A DNA stretch of 64,000 nucleotides from F23-B02 sp963650165 (GCA_963650165.1 CAVJKX010000002.1:62001-126000); one strand, 5' to 3'. Shown: positions 17,800 through 27,475, counted from the first letter of the stretch. Translations and numbers: made by a program. Notes: generated by a model from the sequence alone, not told the origin.

Positions 17800-18501
17800 T
17801 TACCACTCTATATCTTCAATGGGTATGGGATGCTCGTTGCGCTTCACGTCCGTGACGACGCCGCTTTTGACGGAAACGACCCTGTCGGCCATGGCCGTGA
17901 GCGCCTGGTTATGGGTTATGATAACGACGGTCATGCCGTTTTTACGGCTGCAGTCCTGAAGAAGCTGAAGGATCTGCTTGCCGGTATTGTAGTCGAGTGC
18001 GCCCGTAGGCTCGTCGCAGAGCAGAAGCTTCGGGTTCTTTGCAAGAGCGCGCGCTATGGCAACGCGCTGCTGCTCGCCGCCGGAGAGCTGCGCCGGGAAG
18101 TTCTGCGCCCTGTCGTGCAGGCCGACAAGGTCGATGACCTCCGCCGCGTCCATGGGGTCTTTGCATATCTGCGCGGCAAGCTCGACGTTCTCTATCGCGG
18201 TCAGGTTCTGCACGAGGTTATAAAACTGGAAAACAAAGCCGACGTCATAGCGGCGGTATGTCGTGAGCTGCATGGAGTTATATGACGATATCTCCTGCCC
18301 GTCGAGAACGACGCGGCCGGAGCTGAGACTATCCATGCCGCCGAGGATGTTCAGAAGCGTGGTTTTGCCCGCGCCGGATGCACCGACGATGACGCATATC
18401 TCGCCCTTTTCTATCTCGAAGGTCGCGTCCTTCAGGGCTTCTATGCTCACCTCGCCCATGTGATAGGTCTTTTTCACTTTATCGAATATAACGTACGCCA
18501 T
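17800..18501 (-). CDS. ABC transporter ATP-binding protein (LolD/MacB type)
   Basis: 233 residues. Walker A GASGAGKTTLLN, Q-loop FQFYNLV, signature LSGGEQQRVAIARAL, Walker B LLLCDEPTGALD and switch His in VIITHN. The ATPase energises the downstream coiled-coil FtsX permease. A TTGCAA-17-TATAAT promoter lies at 18535-18563. Confidence 0.95.
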   Translation of the reverse strand: MAYVIFDKVKKTYHMGEVSIEALKDATFEIEKGEICVIVGASGAGKTTLLNILGGMDSLSSGRVVLDGQEISSYNSMQLTTYRRYDVGFVFQFYNLVQNLTAIENVELAAQICKDPMDAAEVIDLVGLHDRAQNFPAQLSGGEQQRVAIARALAKNPKLLLCDEPTGALDYNTGKQILQLLQDCSRKNGMTVVIITHNQALTAMADRVVSVKSGVVTDVKRNEHPIPIEDIEW

Positions 18502-18534
18502 AACATCCCCGCCTTACGCTAATGTATTAGATTT

Positions 18535-18563
18535 ATTATACTAAATGTCTAAACTGATTGCAA
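18535..18563 (-). promoter_or_regulatory. Promoter of the coiled-coil ABC exporter operon
   Basis: Minus-strand TTGCAA (18558-18563), 17-bp spacer, TATAAT (18535-18540). Confidence 0.65.
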
Positions 18564-18564
18564 T

Positions 18565-18593
18565 AAAAAACCGTGGCCTGAGCCACGGTTTTT
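18565..18593 (-). terminator. Terminator of the lipase-SLH gene
   Basis: AAAACCGTGGC-CTGA-GCCACGGTTTT hairpin, 15 bp after the stop at 18609; bidirectional in sequence. Confidence 0.8.
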
Positions 18594-18608
18594 ACGGTTT
18601 GTTAATTG

Positions 18609-20501
18609 TCAGATCCGGCTGAGCACGGCGCAGGCCTGCTCGCGGGTCGTTGAGGCTTTCGGATGGTAGCTGTAGCTGCCGTCGGCGTTATTAAAGCCGT
18701 TGAGTATTCCTGCGCGCTGGAGCGCGGCGACGCTCGAGGCTGCGTACTGAGCTATCTGAGAAGCGTCGGTAAAGCTCACGGCGGGCGTATCGTCGGAAAG
18801 CTTTATTCCCGCATACTCGGCGTAGCGGCATATTATTGCCGCCATCTGCTCGCGCGTGATATTGTCATTGGGCTTGAAGGTCGTCTCGTTTAAGCCGTAG
18901 ACGATGCCGTTATCCGCGGCCCACTCGATATACGGAGCGAAAACGCTTCTGTTGCTCACGTCGTTAAAGCGGCACTTTTCGTATGAAGCCGTATCCACGC
19001 CGTCAAGGCAGGCAAGCATTTTCACAAATTCCGCACGCGTTACAATACCGGTCGGGTCAAACACCGTATCCGAACGGCCGTTCACAACGCCGAGCTGATA
19101 CATCCGAAGGATGGCGTCATACGACCAGCGGTCGCTGCCGACGTCCTTGAACGGCAGCGTGTCCTTGCTTATCGTATCGTCGGACTTATCGCTGCCCTTG
19201 CCGTAGGTGCTGGTCACGCGGCTTATAAGCTCCATATACAGGTGGCGGGTATTCGACACCGTGTTCGAGAGTATGCCGCCGACGATGCTCAGATGGTCAT
19301 ACGGCTGCGTGGGCAGGACGTTCCATATGCCGCTGGCATAGTCCTCGTTATTGTATCCGTCACAGACGACGAAGGCCTTGCTGCCGTCGGCATTGACGCA
19401 TTTGAGCTCGCTGTTGACGGGATACAGGCCGGACACGACGTTTACCATGCCGTCGTTTGGCAGCCATGTTCTGTCGATATAAACGCCGCCCGCGGTGTAC
19501 TTGTCATAATACTTGCCTATCATCGCCGCGAAGGGCTTGAGCAGCATGAACACCGAGGAGTCGGGCACCTCGTTTCCGCTCACGGCACTTGCATGCGTTG
19601 CGTCGCCGCAGACGGAGAAATAGTAGACGTTATCCTGCATCTCGATGCCGTCGTTTATCTTCAGGGCATTGTCGATCGTCAGGTCATAGATCGCATTGTC
19701 GTTATGACTCATGAAATCGCTGCTGTTGAGAACGCGGACAAGATACTGAAGGTCCGTCTCGTCCTCATGACGATAAATGCCGAAATGCTCAAGCTGGAGA
19801 TCGTATACGCCCTTGAGCTTGGTAAGGCCGAGCGACGCGCCGAAGTTGTAGATAAAATCGGTGACTACCTTGGTGGAGATATCGCAGGTCTCGATAAAGG
19901 TCGTTCCGTTATGCGGAGCGGCGACGGCCGTGAGTGAATACACCCAGTCGCCCTTACCGCCGGTAAACAGCGGCGACACCTCGGTCCCTGCCGCCTTTGC
20001 CGCCGCGACCTCCTCCGCACTGCCGTTTGCCAGCAGCTCGAGGAACATACGCGTCGTTGCGCCGCCGAAGCTGTGTCCTATGAGGTTGACCTTCTTCTCG
20101 GCGCTCCATCCCTCAAACAGCGGCGTTTCGTAGGTGATGCCATAGCGCTCATGTCCCTTTTCTGCCGAGTGCGCCGCGCCGTAGTCGACTCTTGTGCCGG
20201 TAAGCTGGGCATAGAGCTCGCAGGCTCTGTCCCACGCGCCGGAGAGCGGTCCGACCTGAGCGGCGTAGCTCTCGTAGCCCTTGCTCGTGAGGTACTTCAT
20301 CAGGTTGCCCGTCGTCATGCCCCAGTACGGCACGATCGGGTCGAGCATCGATCTGTCGCCCCAGCCCATGAGGCCGTGGACAAACACGAAGGGATAGTCA
20401 TCCTCCGCATTTGCGTTCTCTGCCGATGCCGCGGCTGGCAGCAGGCTGCACAGCAGCAGCACCGCAAGCATAAGGCTGAGGATCTTTTTTGTTTTCTTCA
20501 T
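18609..20501 (-). CDS. Secreted lipase (family I.5/I.6-like) with SLH domains
   Basis: 630 residues. The start at the second of two adjacent ATGs is preferred (AAGGAGG 5 bp upstream). Signal peptide about 1-27. Alpha/beta-hydrolase domain: oxyanion segment FVFVHGLMGWG, nucleophile GHSFGG (Ser about 144), and the block WDRACELYAQLTGTRVDYGA, typical of staphylococcal/Geobacillus triacylglycerol lipases, where it borders the zinc-binding lid region. NDGMVNVVSG and YDHLSIVGG probably carry the acidic and His residues. The C-terminal about 175 residues hold SLH repeats for wall anchoring. A surface lipase acting on dietary or host lipids is the likely role. Confidence 0.9.
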   Translation of the reverse strand: MKKTKKILSLMLAVLLLCSLLPAAASAENANAEDDYPFVFVHGLMGWGDRSMLDPIVPYWGMTTGNLMKYLTSKGYESYAAQVGPLSGAWDRACELYAQLTGTRVDYGAAHSAEKGHERYGITYETPLFEGWSAEKKVNLIGHSFGGATTRMFLELLANGSAEEVAAAKAAGTEVSPLFTGGKGDWVYSLTAVAAPHNGTTFIETCDISTKVVTDFIYNFGASLGLTKLKGVYDLQLEHFGIYRHEDETDLQYLVRVLNSSDFMSHNDNAIYDLTIDNALKINDGIEMQDNVYYFSVCGDATHASAVSGNEVPDSSVFMLLKPFAAMIGKYYDKYTAGGVYIDRTWLPNDGMVNVVSGLYPVNSELKCVNADGSKAFVVCDGYNNEDYASGIWNVLPTQPYDHLSIVGGILSNTVSNTRHLYMELISRVTSTYGKGSDKSDDTISKDTLPFKDVGSDRWSYDAILRMYQLGVVNGRSDTVFDPTGIVTRAEFVKMLACLDGVDTASYEKCRFNDVSNRSVFAPYIEWAADNGIVYGLNETTFKPNDNITREQMAAIICRYAEYAGIKLSDDTPAVSFTDASQIAQYAASSVAALQRAGILNGFNNADGSYSYHPKASTTREQACAVLSRI

Positions 20502-20669
20502 CATTTCCTCCTTGTTAATATTCTCCGTACAAAGTATAAACATACTGTATATTGATATTACCATATTTTTATGTACAGGTCAACAGGGCGGACGGTTTTT
20601 AAGCCCGATGTACTTTAGCTCTTGCATATTTGACCGCAATGGTGTAAAATACGGTGCAGTGCCGAAAAT

Positions 20670-20743
20670 GCGGATGTCGTCTAATGGCAGGGCCCCAGCT
20701 TCCCAAGCTGGCGACGCGGGTTCGATTCCCGTCATCCGCTCCA
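20670..20743 (+). tRNA. tRNA-Gly (anticodon CCC)
   Basis: 74 nt including encoded CCA. Acceptor stem GCGGATG/CATCCGC, anticodon arm CCAGC-TTCCCAA-GCTGG (anticodon CCC), T arm with GGTTCGATTCC. Confidence 0.95.
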
Positions 20744-20758
20744 ATAATTAGCAAATCA

Positions 20759-20810
20759 CGTAGTCGTTGAAACTACGGGATTTTCTTTGTTTATCAATGC
20801 TTTGCGGCTT
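20759..20810 (+). repeat. 52-bp direct repeat, left copy (possible attachment remnant)
   Basis: 50 of 52 bases match 23868-23919. It contains the hairpin CGTAGT-CGTTGAA-ACTACG followed by ATTTTCTTTG and lies 16 bp beyond tRNA-Gly, for which it can act as terminator. Confidence 0.7.
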
Positions 20811-20868
20811 TTCAACGATGTAGACAATTTCCATATAGTGTAGATAAAATCTACATCATGTAGACTTT

Positions 20869-23860
20869 TTAGACGGTCATTTTACACCAATTTTTACACC
20901 ACCTAAAAATGACAGTGAATTTATCTCTCACCGTAAAGCGCCTCATGCGCGGCACTCCACCGCTCACGGAATAACGGGCATCGGAGTCGTTTGTCGCGTC
21001 GGTTTCGCGGGAAAAACTCTCGTTGACATTTTCAGAAGCGTTGTATATACTCTTATCAGAGATACCGCTTCTTAGGGCGAAACTCTTCGAGAGCCGCCCC
21101 ACAGCCACCGGCTGGGCGGTATCTCTTAATTTTTGCGTTATATCGTAAATGTGGTTGCTCGCATCGTTTCTGGCGACGCCAACATTGAGATATACGGTAG
21201 CATTCTTGATTTTCGGCTTGACAGGAGAGTTTGCATCTCTTATACTTGATACAAAGCCATCGCTTGTGTCAGGCATCTTAGGCATTGTGACCTTTGAACC
21301 CTGATATAATGCGGCGGCTTTCTTTTCGTTCAGGTAGTAAAGGCGGAATTGCCTATTGCTTTCTTCTTGAATCGCGTCACGCAGGACTTTGACTATAGAG
21401 TGATCCTTGCCGTAAACGCTTGCTATGGCGTTACTGTCGATTCGAATGCCATTTTGATAGCCGAAACCTGTTATATTTACTGGAACAACAACCTGTTTTG
21501 CGTTATGGCGTATCTCTTGCTGCCGTTGTAGTCAATCGGGTTCTGAAGATTCACATACGCTTCCATGATCCTTCCGCTTCCTGAATAGGCTGCGGCATCC
21601 TCACGGTTTTGTGCGAAGAAAAAGCTTCCTTCCCTGTCTCTTATTTTGTTCGTATCAAACTTCCAGAATGTATCGTCTGTTCCGTGATACACAACCATCG
21701 GCGTACCGTCTTCGTTTACAACCTTGCTTGCGGGCTTGGGATTATAGCTTTTATCGTACTTATTGACAAGTGAAACAATATCTGCTACTGTAAGTGCAGT
21801 GGATGTATTGCCATCGGTTAAGCCTCCAGTTTTGGAGAGAACACCGTCAGGCAGTGCAGCCACTTTTTTTATGTCTTTAAGCTCATATGCGCGGGTAAAT
21901 ATCTCGCCACTTTTCAGTGAAACTGCTTCCTCCGCAAAAAGCTTGAGCAGATAGTTTGTTCCTTCGTAATTCACGACGGTGTAATAGCTGTGCATAAACG
22001 CCGTACCCGGCAGCTTCGTTTTGCTTGTGAGGCTTGAGGTATAGGTGTCAAGCAGAACGGCATTTTCCGCTATGTCCTCTATAGTGCCCAGCGCGTGACT
22101 TGCCACGCCGCCGAGGGGCTGATGCGTGATCGTCTCTTTTTTGAGAACATCTCCCCACGAAAGAGTTGTGCCGGTATCTTTGTTGACGGCCTTTCCCGCC
22201 TTGAAGCTTCCACCATCGGCATTGACTACGGCAATCTCGCTCTTGTCATTTGCCCGCCAATCTCCGAACCATGCTCTGAAAAACGGCGACTTCGTGCCCA
22301 TCTCGTGCCAATACTTCGCCGCGAAAGGCCGTGTCTTTTCTATGTCCTCGGACGTAAAGCTGTTGATGCTCTTTCTGTCCATACCTTGGGCACTTTTGAC
22401 CGCCTCTGCCGCCTCCTCACTCACGGAATACCTTCTGCCGTCCATCCTGAGCGCTTCCTGTGCAGCGTCGTTCCAGCGTCCGTCAACGTCAAACTCCTCC
22501 CAGTTGCGCCGGAGATATTCGTCAACGCTCACGCCCTCCGAATGTGCGCGGTCGTATATCTCCCGTGCCTCGTCGGAATAGCCCTGCATGTTGCTCCGGC
22601 GGTTGTAGCCGTCATTATGCCGGCGCATCGCGGAGCTTCTCCCGCTCTTCGTGCCGTCTATGCCGTCAACGTAGTTGAAGAACTCTCCCTTGCTTATCTC
22701 GCCCGAGGTGTAGCGCCGCGCCTGAGCCAATATTTCTTTTTTCTGCTCCGGCGTCCGCTCGCTTACGGAATATTGCTTGTTGACATTTTCCTCAGAACTG
22801 CGTATACTGCTATTGACGGTGGATGTGTCCAACTCGATGGACTGCCCCGTCGGAAGTGGGGATGTGTCCAACTCGATGGACTGCCCCGTCGGAAGTGGGG
22901 ATGTGTCCAACTCGATGGACTGCCCCGTCGGAAGTGGGGATGTGTCCAACTCGATGGACTGCCCCGTCGGAAGTGGGGATGTGTCCAACTCGATGGACTG
23001 CCCCGTCGGAAGTGGGGATGTGTCCAACTCGATGGACTGCCCTACTTTTTTTATTGGTCCGATGTCATAAAGGATTTTTCTGCCGTCCGTGGCATTTGCA
23101 ATGTTCAAAGTCGCTTCCCATATCGTTCCGTTCTTATCCTGAACATAGGTCGTCCAATAATCCCAGCTATTTTCTCCGCCATTGTCCAGCCAGCCGTGGG
23201 AGTACGCTGGCTTTTTGCTTGTGTCAAAGCTCGCTGTCTCAATTAATTCGTCGAGCAGTACAACGGATTCCTGTTTCGTCTCATTTCCGATATACTTTTC
23301 CGTCAGGTCTTTGTTGACCAGCTTTTTCTTACCATTGCGGTTTTTGAAGCGTTCATTCGGCTTTGCAATCGAAATATTTACGGCATTTCCTGCACTGTCA
23401 TAGGCTGTAAAGGCCTCGCCTCCGAGCTCTTTGACGCGCTCCTTGACCATTTCGGTTCTTTCTTTAGGTGTCAGATTTTCAAGAAGAGTTGAATCCAGAT
23501 GAACTCCAACGCCATAGTTTGTCTGATCGTCGCCGACAATCTCGCCGATGCTATAGCTTTTCCCGTCCTCTGCAAACACAGTATTCTCGTCTCCGAGATC
23601 GGGGGCTTTATTTTTTCGCTCTTCAGGTGTCAGTGTACGGCGGCTCGCTGCATCTCTCGCCTCAATCTCTCCCGCCGTGTCGCGGGAGGTCTTGACATTC
23701 CCGTCAGAACTGCGTATACTGTCCTCGGAGGAAGCTTCCCTGCCCAGAGCGCCGCTGTTTGCGGAAGAGCCGTTAAGCGCTTTTTTGCGCAGTGGGGAAG
23801 CTTCTTTCTTGCATTGCACCGATATTATAAACGGCATTACCGTCTGAACCGATTGCAACA
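20869..23860 (-). pseudogene. Degenerate phage/ICE 'polyvalent' protein fragment with ADP-ribosyltransferase-like region
   Basis: A mosaic reading frame broken at several points. The main frame (about 21477-23860) carries a nuclease-like region seen in large polyvalent phage/ICE proteins (YSHGWLDNGGENSWDYWTTY), five-and-a-half 13-residue repeats, RYSVSE linkers, and a region ending in VVYHGTDDTFWKFD...FFFAQ, which resembles the ADP-ribosyltransferase domain of polyvalent proteins. Near 21490-21500 the frame shifts by one base: the main frame stops, while another continues VPVNITGFGYQNG... through 21285 to a stop at 20869. Upstream of 23860 the open frame runs into the direct repeat and the antisense of the next gene, so the N-terminus is missing. 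No integrase or structural genes remain. Family names are from memory. Confidence 0.7.
22822..23042 (-). repeat. 39-bp in-frame tandem repeat, six units (last partial)
   Basis: Perfect copies of a 39-bp unit encoding the 13-mer GQSIELDTSPLPT inside the degenerate polyvalent gene. Identity between units indicates recent slippage expansion. Confidence 0.9.
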
Positions 23861-23862
23861 GA

Positions 23863-23893
23863 AATCCCGTAGTCGTTGAAACTACGGGATTTT
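23863..23893. terminator. Hairpin serving the 23924-24382 gene
   Basis: AAATCCCGTAGT-CGTTGAA-ACTACGGGATTT, part of the right direct repeat. The T-richer side is on the plus strand; on the minus strand it is a weaker terminator for the coiled-coil gene. Confidence 0.5.
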
Positions 23894-23919
23894 CTTTGTT
23901 TATCAAGGGTTTGCGGCTT
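23868..23919 (+). repeat. 52-bp direct repeat, right copy
   Basis: Partner of 20759-20810, same orientation. The two bracket the degenerate polyvalent gene and nothing else. Confidence 0.7.
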
Positions 23920-23923
23920 ACAT

Positions 23924-24382
23924 TCAGTTTTTGCCGGGGACGTTGAAGATGCCGGACTCGACAAGCTCCTTGAGGCCCTTGTGCGACTCGTACATGACGA
24001 GCAGTCGGCTTTCTATGACCGCCCACTTTTCCTCGATCTCGGCATCGGCGGCGGCAAGGCGCTTGGCCGCGACATCCTCGGCCTCCGCGATTATCTGCTC
24101 TGCCTGCTTCTGAACGTCGGCAAAAGCGGCCTCCGCCTCTTCGTCGCGGCGCTTCATATTTGCAAGATACGTATCGACCGTGAGCTGCGCCGCATCAAAC
24201 AGGCCGCTTACCTTCGCTGCCGCTTCGGCAAGGCTGCCGCTCTCGTTTATTTTAATTTCATATCCGTCGAGCTTCGTCTGAAGCTCCTCGACCTGAGCCT
24301 TGAGCTTTTCTATCTCCTGCTCCTGATCGTGCATGACCATCATCATTTCGTTTTTGGAAAGATTCATCGCTTCGTTTCTCAT
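23924..24382 (-). CDS. Coiled-coil protein, unknown function (DivIVA-like composition)
   Basis: 152 residues, almost entirely helical. A short N-terminal segment (MRNEAMNLSKNEMM), a heptad helix (about 18-42), a Ser/Ala-rich break (NESGSLAEAAAKVSGLFDAA), then a second long charged helix with ADVQKQAEQIIAEAEDVAAKR. The layout resembles small DivIVA/SepIVA-like or ATP-synthase-b-like scaffold proteins, but no diagnostic motif is present, so the function is open. AAGGAG lies 8 bp before the ATG. It lies alone between the mobile-element remnant and an SLH-protein gene. Confidence 0.75.
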   Translation of the reverse strand: MRNEAMNLSKNEMMMVMHDQEQEIEKLKAQVEELQTKLDGYEIKINESGSLAEAAAKVSGLFDAAQLTVDTYLANMKRRDEEAEAAFADVQKQAEQIIAEAEDVAAKRLAAADAEIEEKWAVIESRLLVMYESHKGLKELVESGIFNVPGKN

Positions 24383-24454
24383 AGCGCCGCTCCTTAGTCA
24401 CAAAAGTATGTAATATAATATCATTCAGCGGGATATATTTCAACAAAATTTTTA

Positions 24455-24481
24455 AAAAAGGCATGGATGAACCATGCCTTT
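24455..24481 (-). terminator. Terminator of the 24502-26976 SLH gene
   Basis: AAGGCATGG/CCATGCCTT stem with minus-strand T run, 20 bp after the stop. Confidence 0.7.
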
Positions 24482-24501
24482 CCGGATTTATATTTTGCCT
24501 G

Positions 24502-26976
24502 TCAGTTTACCGTGCCGCTGCTGAATGCGCGGAACATGAAGCTTACGACCTCGCAGCGGGTGCAGGCGGCGTTGGGCGCGAACTGCGTTGTCGTCTTGCC
24601 GTTTGTGATGCCGTTTTCGGCTGCCCAGAGTATGGCCTTATAGTACACGCTGTTTGACGAAACGTCGTTGAAGGCCGTGCTCATATTGCTCGGCGAGGGT
24701 TCGCCGGCATAGCGCCAGAGGAAGGTCACGAACTGGGCGCGGGTCACCGTGGCGTTCGGTGAGAAGGTGCTTCCGTCTCCCGTGCCGGTGGTTATCCCCT
24801 GCTCGGTCGCCCATATGATGGCCTTGTAATAGGGTGCATAGCTGTTGTTGTACGGAACGTCGCTGAATTTCATCGTGCTGCTCGCGGGCTCGGGCTCACC
24901 GGCTGCGCGCCACAGGAACGTTACGACCTGTGCGCGTGTGCAGGAGGCCTTGGGTCTGAAGTGGCTTGCGTCAACGCCGGTCGTTACGCGCGGCTCGTTA
25001 TAGTACGCCCACATGACGGCGCTGTAGAACCAGTCGCTGCCGTTGACATCGTAGAAGGGATTGGAGAATCTGCCCTTGCAGCTCTCGCAGACGCCGTATT
25101 TTATGATATGGCCGGTCTTGACCGTCTCGCTGTCCTTATAGCTGCTGCCGCAGCTTGCGCAGGTATATGTCGTGTAGCCGTTGCTCGTGCAGGTCGGCGC
25201 AGTCACGACGGCCTTGTACCTGTGGTCGGCAAGCTTGCCGTATGCGTCGCCGCATTCGTCGCAGACCGCCTTGTCCTTGCAGGTCGCGGTGCCGCCGCTG
25301 TGGGGAGTCTTTTTGCTGAGCTCGTACCACTTCTCGTTCACCGTGAAGCCCGAGGCCTCGAGCTCCTCGCGCAGATCCTCAAGCGTCTTGCCGCAGCGCT
25401 GGCAGCCGAGCCAGTGATAGGTATCGTCGCTGCAATGGTCAATGTCCTTGATCTTCACGGAACCGATGATATTTTCCATGCTGAAGGTGCCGTTTCGTAT
25501 CATTTCGACGATCTCCGGGGTGCTCATGCCGAGCTCCTTGGCAAACTGCTTGAGATTATCCTTGCTGATATCGGCAAAAAGATCGGTGCCGGGGTGCAGA
25601 TCGTGGCCGGTGCACTTATCGATAAGATCCTCCTCGGTCAGGAGCACGGTTCCCTTTTCGTCCTTGTACTTGTTCTGGCAGGTCGGGCACTGGTAATAAT
25701 CTATCGTACCGTCGGCCGTGCAGGTCTTGGGCGTGCCCTTTACGAGCTTGAGGTCCTTGCAGCCGCCGGAGCACTGGGGAGCATACTCCGTGCCTTTTTC
25801 AATGAACGCGCCGCAGTCGGCACAGTACTTATCGCCGGTGTAGCCCTTCGTTGTCGCGGTGGGCTTGACGGCGTTTTTATACTCGAAGTTTATGTGGTTA
25901 TCTGCGTCAAAATCGCCGTAGCTTGCGCCGCACTTGGAGCACTCGGCCTTGGCCTTGCAGCTTGCCGTACCGCCGGTGTGGCTGCTTGTTGCCGTAGTCT
26001 TATCGCAGACTCTGCACTTCTGATAGTGGACGTTTGCGGTCGTGTCGGCTACCCAGTAGTAGTCATGGTCGGCCTTGGAGGTCGTGACCTTTGCGTGTGT
26101 CGTCTTTGCCGTGCCGCTTGAGTTTGAATAGTAGTTATCGCAGCCGGAGCAGTACCAATACTCGATATTGCCCTCTTCGGTGCAGGTAGCCGCCTTTGCT
26201 ATAAAGTGTTTAAGATCTGTGTGGTTGGTTTCATCTTTCTCCATGCCGTTATCGAGCTTGCTTTTTCTTATTTCAGTCGTGCATGCAGCGTCGGTGAAAT
26301 ACTTGCCGCAGTCCGGGCAGTACCAGTATTCTATATGCGGATTACAGGTTCCGTCCGACTTTGCATAATGCTCAAGGCTTGCATGGGTGCAGACGCTCGG
26401 GCTTGCCGTCGGCGTCGGGCTTGTACTGGGCGCAGGCGTAGCCGTCGGCGTCGGGCTTGTACTGGGCGCAGGCGTAGCCGTCGGCGTGGGTGTAGGCGTT
26501 ACGCCGCTGACGGTAAGGGTCGCGGCATTGCTTATGGCATAGCCCAGGCCCTTGCTCAGGCCGCCGGACAGGCCGCCGCAATACGCGATGCACTTATATT
26601 GGTTGCCGTTGTGGTCGGCGGTGACATTCTCAATAGTTAAAGTCTGCTCGGTTCCGACCGCATTTTTAACAAGACCGAGTATGTCCGTAAGGCTGAGATC
26701 GCTGCCGGAGTTAATATCCGTTGCATTGAGCCAAACGTACTTTACATCTCTTGAATATGCCGCATCCACCTGTGTCTCGATCGTAAACGTTGCGGTTTCG
26801 CCGGCCGCGACCGTGACACTCTCCGGCTGCTTTGTAATGCTGACCGTTATCTTGCTGGTGCTTCCGCTCCCGCCTCCTATGATGCCGCCGAAATCGATAT
26901 CCGCCATTGCGCCGAAGGGCGCAAGCGAAACGAGCATCAGGGCTGCCATCAGCAGGCTGATAATGCGTCTTTTCAT
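24502..26976 (-). CDS. Secreted Ig-like / Cys-rich repeat protein with three SLH domains
   Basis: 824 residues from the ATG at 26976 (AGGAGG 7 bp upstream; a longer frame starts upstream without a site). Signal peptide about 1-26. Order: Ig-like domain (about 40-165, KQPESVTVAAGETATF, then NGNQYKC), a Thr/Pro/Ser/Ala linker with a repeated ATPAPSTSPTPT unit, then about 400 residues of repeated zinc-ribbon-like modules of the form CTxxGxxxYxCxxCxxxY with CxxC pairs, and three C-terminal SLH repeats (about 655-824). Such Cys/His modules occur in clostridial surface proteins; metal binding or adhesion is plausible, with no enzymatic motif. Confidence 0.82.
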   Translation of the reverse strand: MKRRIISLLMAALMLVSLAPFGAMADIDFGGIIGGGSGSTSKITVSITKQPESVTVAAGETATFTIETQVDAAYSRDVKYVWLNATDINSGSDLSLTDILGLVKNAVGTEQTLTIENVTADHNGNQYKCIAYCGGLSGGLSKGLGYAISNAATLTVSGVTPTPTPTATPAPSTSPTPTATPAPSTSPTPTASPSVCTHASLEHYAKSDGTCNPHIEYWYCPDCGKYFTDAACTTEIRKSKLDNGMEKDETNHTDLKHFIAKAATCTEEGNIEYWYCSGCDNYYSNSSGTAKTTHAKVTTSKADHDYYWVADTTANVHYQKCRVCDKTTATSSHTGGTASCKAKAECSKCGASYGDFDADNHINFEYKNAVKPTATTKGYTGDKYCADCGAFIEKGTEYAPQCSGGCKDLKLVKGTPKTCTADGTIDYYQCPTCQNKYKDEKGTVLLTEEDLIDKCTGHDLHPGTDLFADISKDNLKQFAKELGMSTPEIVEMIRNGTFSMENIIGSVKIKDIDHCSDDTYHWLGCQRCGKTLEDLREELEASGFTVNEKWYELSKKTPHSGGTATCKDKAVCDECGDAYGKLADHRYKAVVTAPTCTSNGYTTYTCASCGSSYKDSETVKTGHIIKYGVCESCKGRFSNPFYDVNGSDWFYSAVMWAYYNEPRVTTGVDASHFRPKASCTRAQVVTFLWRAAGEPEPASSTMKFSDVPYNNSYAPYYKAIIWATEQGITTGTGDGSTFSPNATVTRAQFVTFLWRYAGEPSPSNMSTAFNDVSSNSVYYKAILWAAENGITNGKTTTQFAPNAACTRCEVVSFMFRAFSSGTVN

Positions 26977-27184
26977 TAATTCTCCTCCTAAAATTTTTCT
27001 CCACCGGCCGCTCATGCGGCCAAATTCAAGCTTATTATACTATCTTGTCACTTTGTTGGCAAGTGTCGGCTTTTCGTCATTGTGAACATTTTTACCTGTC
27101 CGCCTTTGTTCATTAAGCCGAGGGGCATAAGCGCTCGGCGCCGCTCATATACATGGACTATGTGAGTTTTGGGGAGTGGTGCAT

Positions 27185-27433
27185 GTGTACACGAACATCG
27201 AAGAGCGCGCCTGCGATCTTGCCGAATACATAATCGAGAACAAGGCAACGGTAAGAGCCGCCGCGAAGCGGTTCAACATCTCAAAAAGCACCGTACACAA
27301 GGATCTCACCGAGAGGCTGAAAACCGTCAGCCCGGCACTGTATCATCAGGTGCGGGAGCTGCTTGATATCAACAAGGCCGAGCGGCATATCCGCGGCGGC
27401 ATGGCGACAAGAAGAAAATATAAGGGCGAATAG
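27185..27433 (+). CDS. spoIIID: Stage III sporulation transcriptional regulator SpoIIID
   Basis: 82 residues. It closely follows the SpoIIID pattern: N-terminal helix IEERACDLAEYIIENKAT, helix-turn-helix VRAAAKRFNISKSTVHKDLT, and the basic C-terminal RHIRGGMATRRKYKG that also contacts DNA. SpoIIID is a mother-cell regulator acting with sigma-E during sporulation. The GTG at 27185 fits the B. subtilis length and has GGGGAG 8 bp upstream; GTGs at 27176 or 27179 are alternatives. No confident sigma-E promoter was identified in the 27016-27184 gap. This gene supports an endospore-forming lineage. Confidence 0.93.
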   Translation: MYTNIEERACDLAEYIIENKATVRAAAKRFNISKSTVHKDLTERLKTVSPALYHQVRELLDINKAERHIRGGMATRRKYKGE

Positions 27434-27438
27434 GTACG

Positions 27439-27465
27439 AAAAAGCTCCCCTGACGGGGAGCTTTT
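27439..27465. terminator. Bidirectional terminator (spoIIID / CoA transferase)
   Basis: AAAAGCTCCCC-TGA-CGGGGAGCTTTT between convergent genes. Confidence 0.8.
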
Positions 27466-27475
27466 GGATTGGATA

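Noticed and set aside
22822..23042. Tandem direct repeats as a CRISPR array
   Set aside because: Units are contiguous, without spacers, in frame inside a protein gene; no cas genes nearby.
23861..24026. N-terminal extension of the polyvalent-protein frame to 24026
   Set aside because: It reads through the direct repeat and the antisense strand of the coiled-coil gene; no ribosome-binding site.
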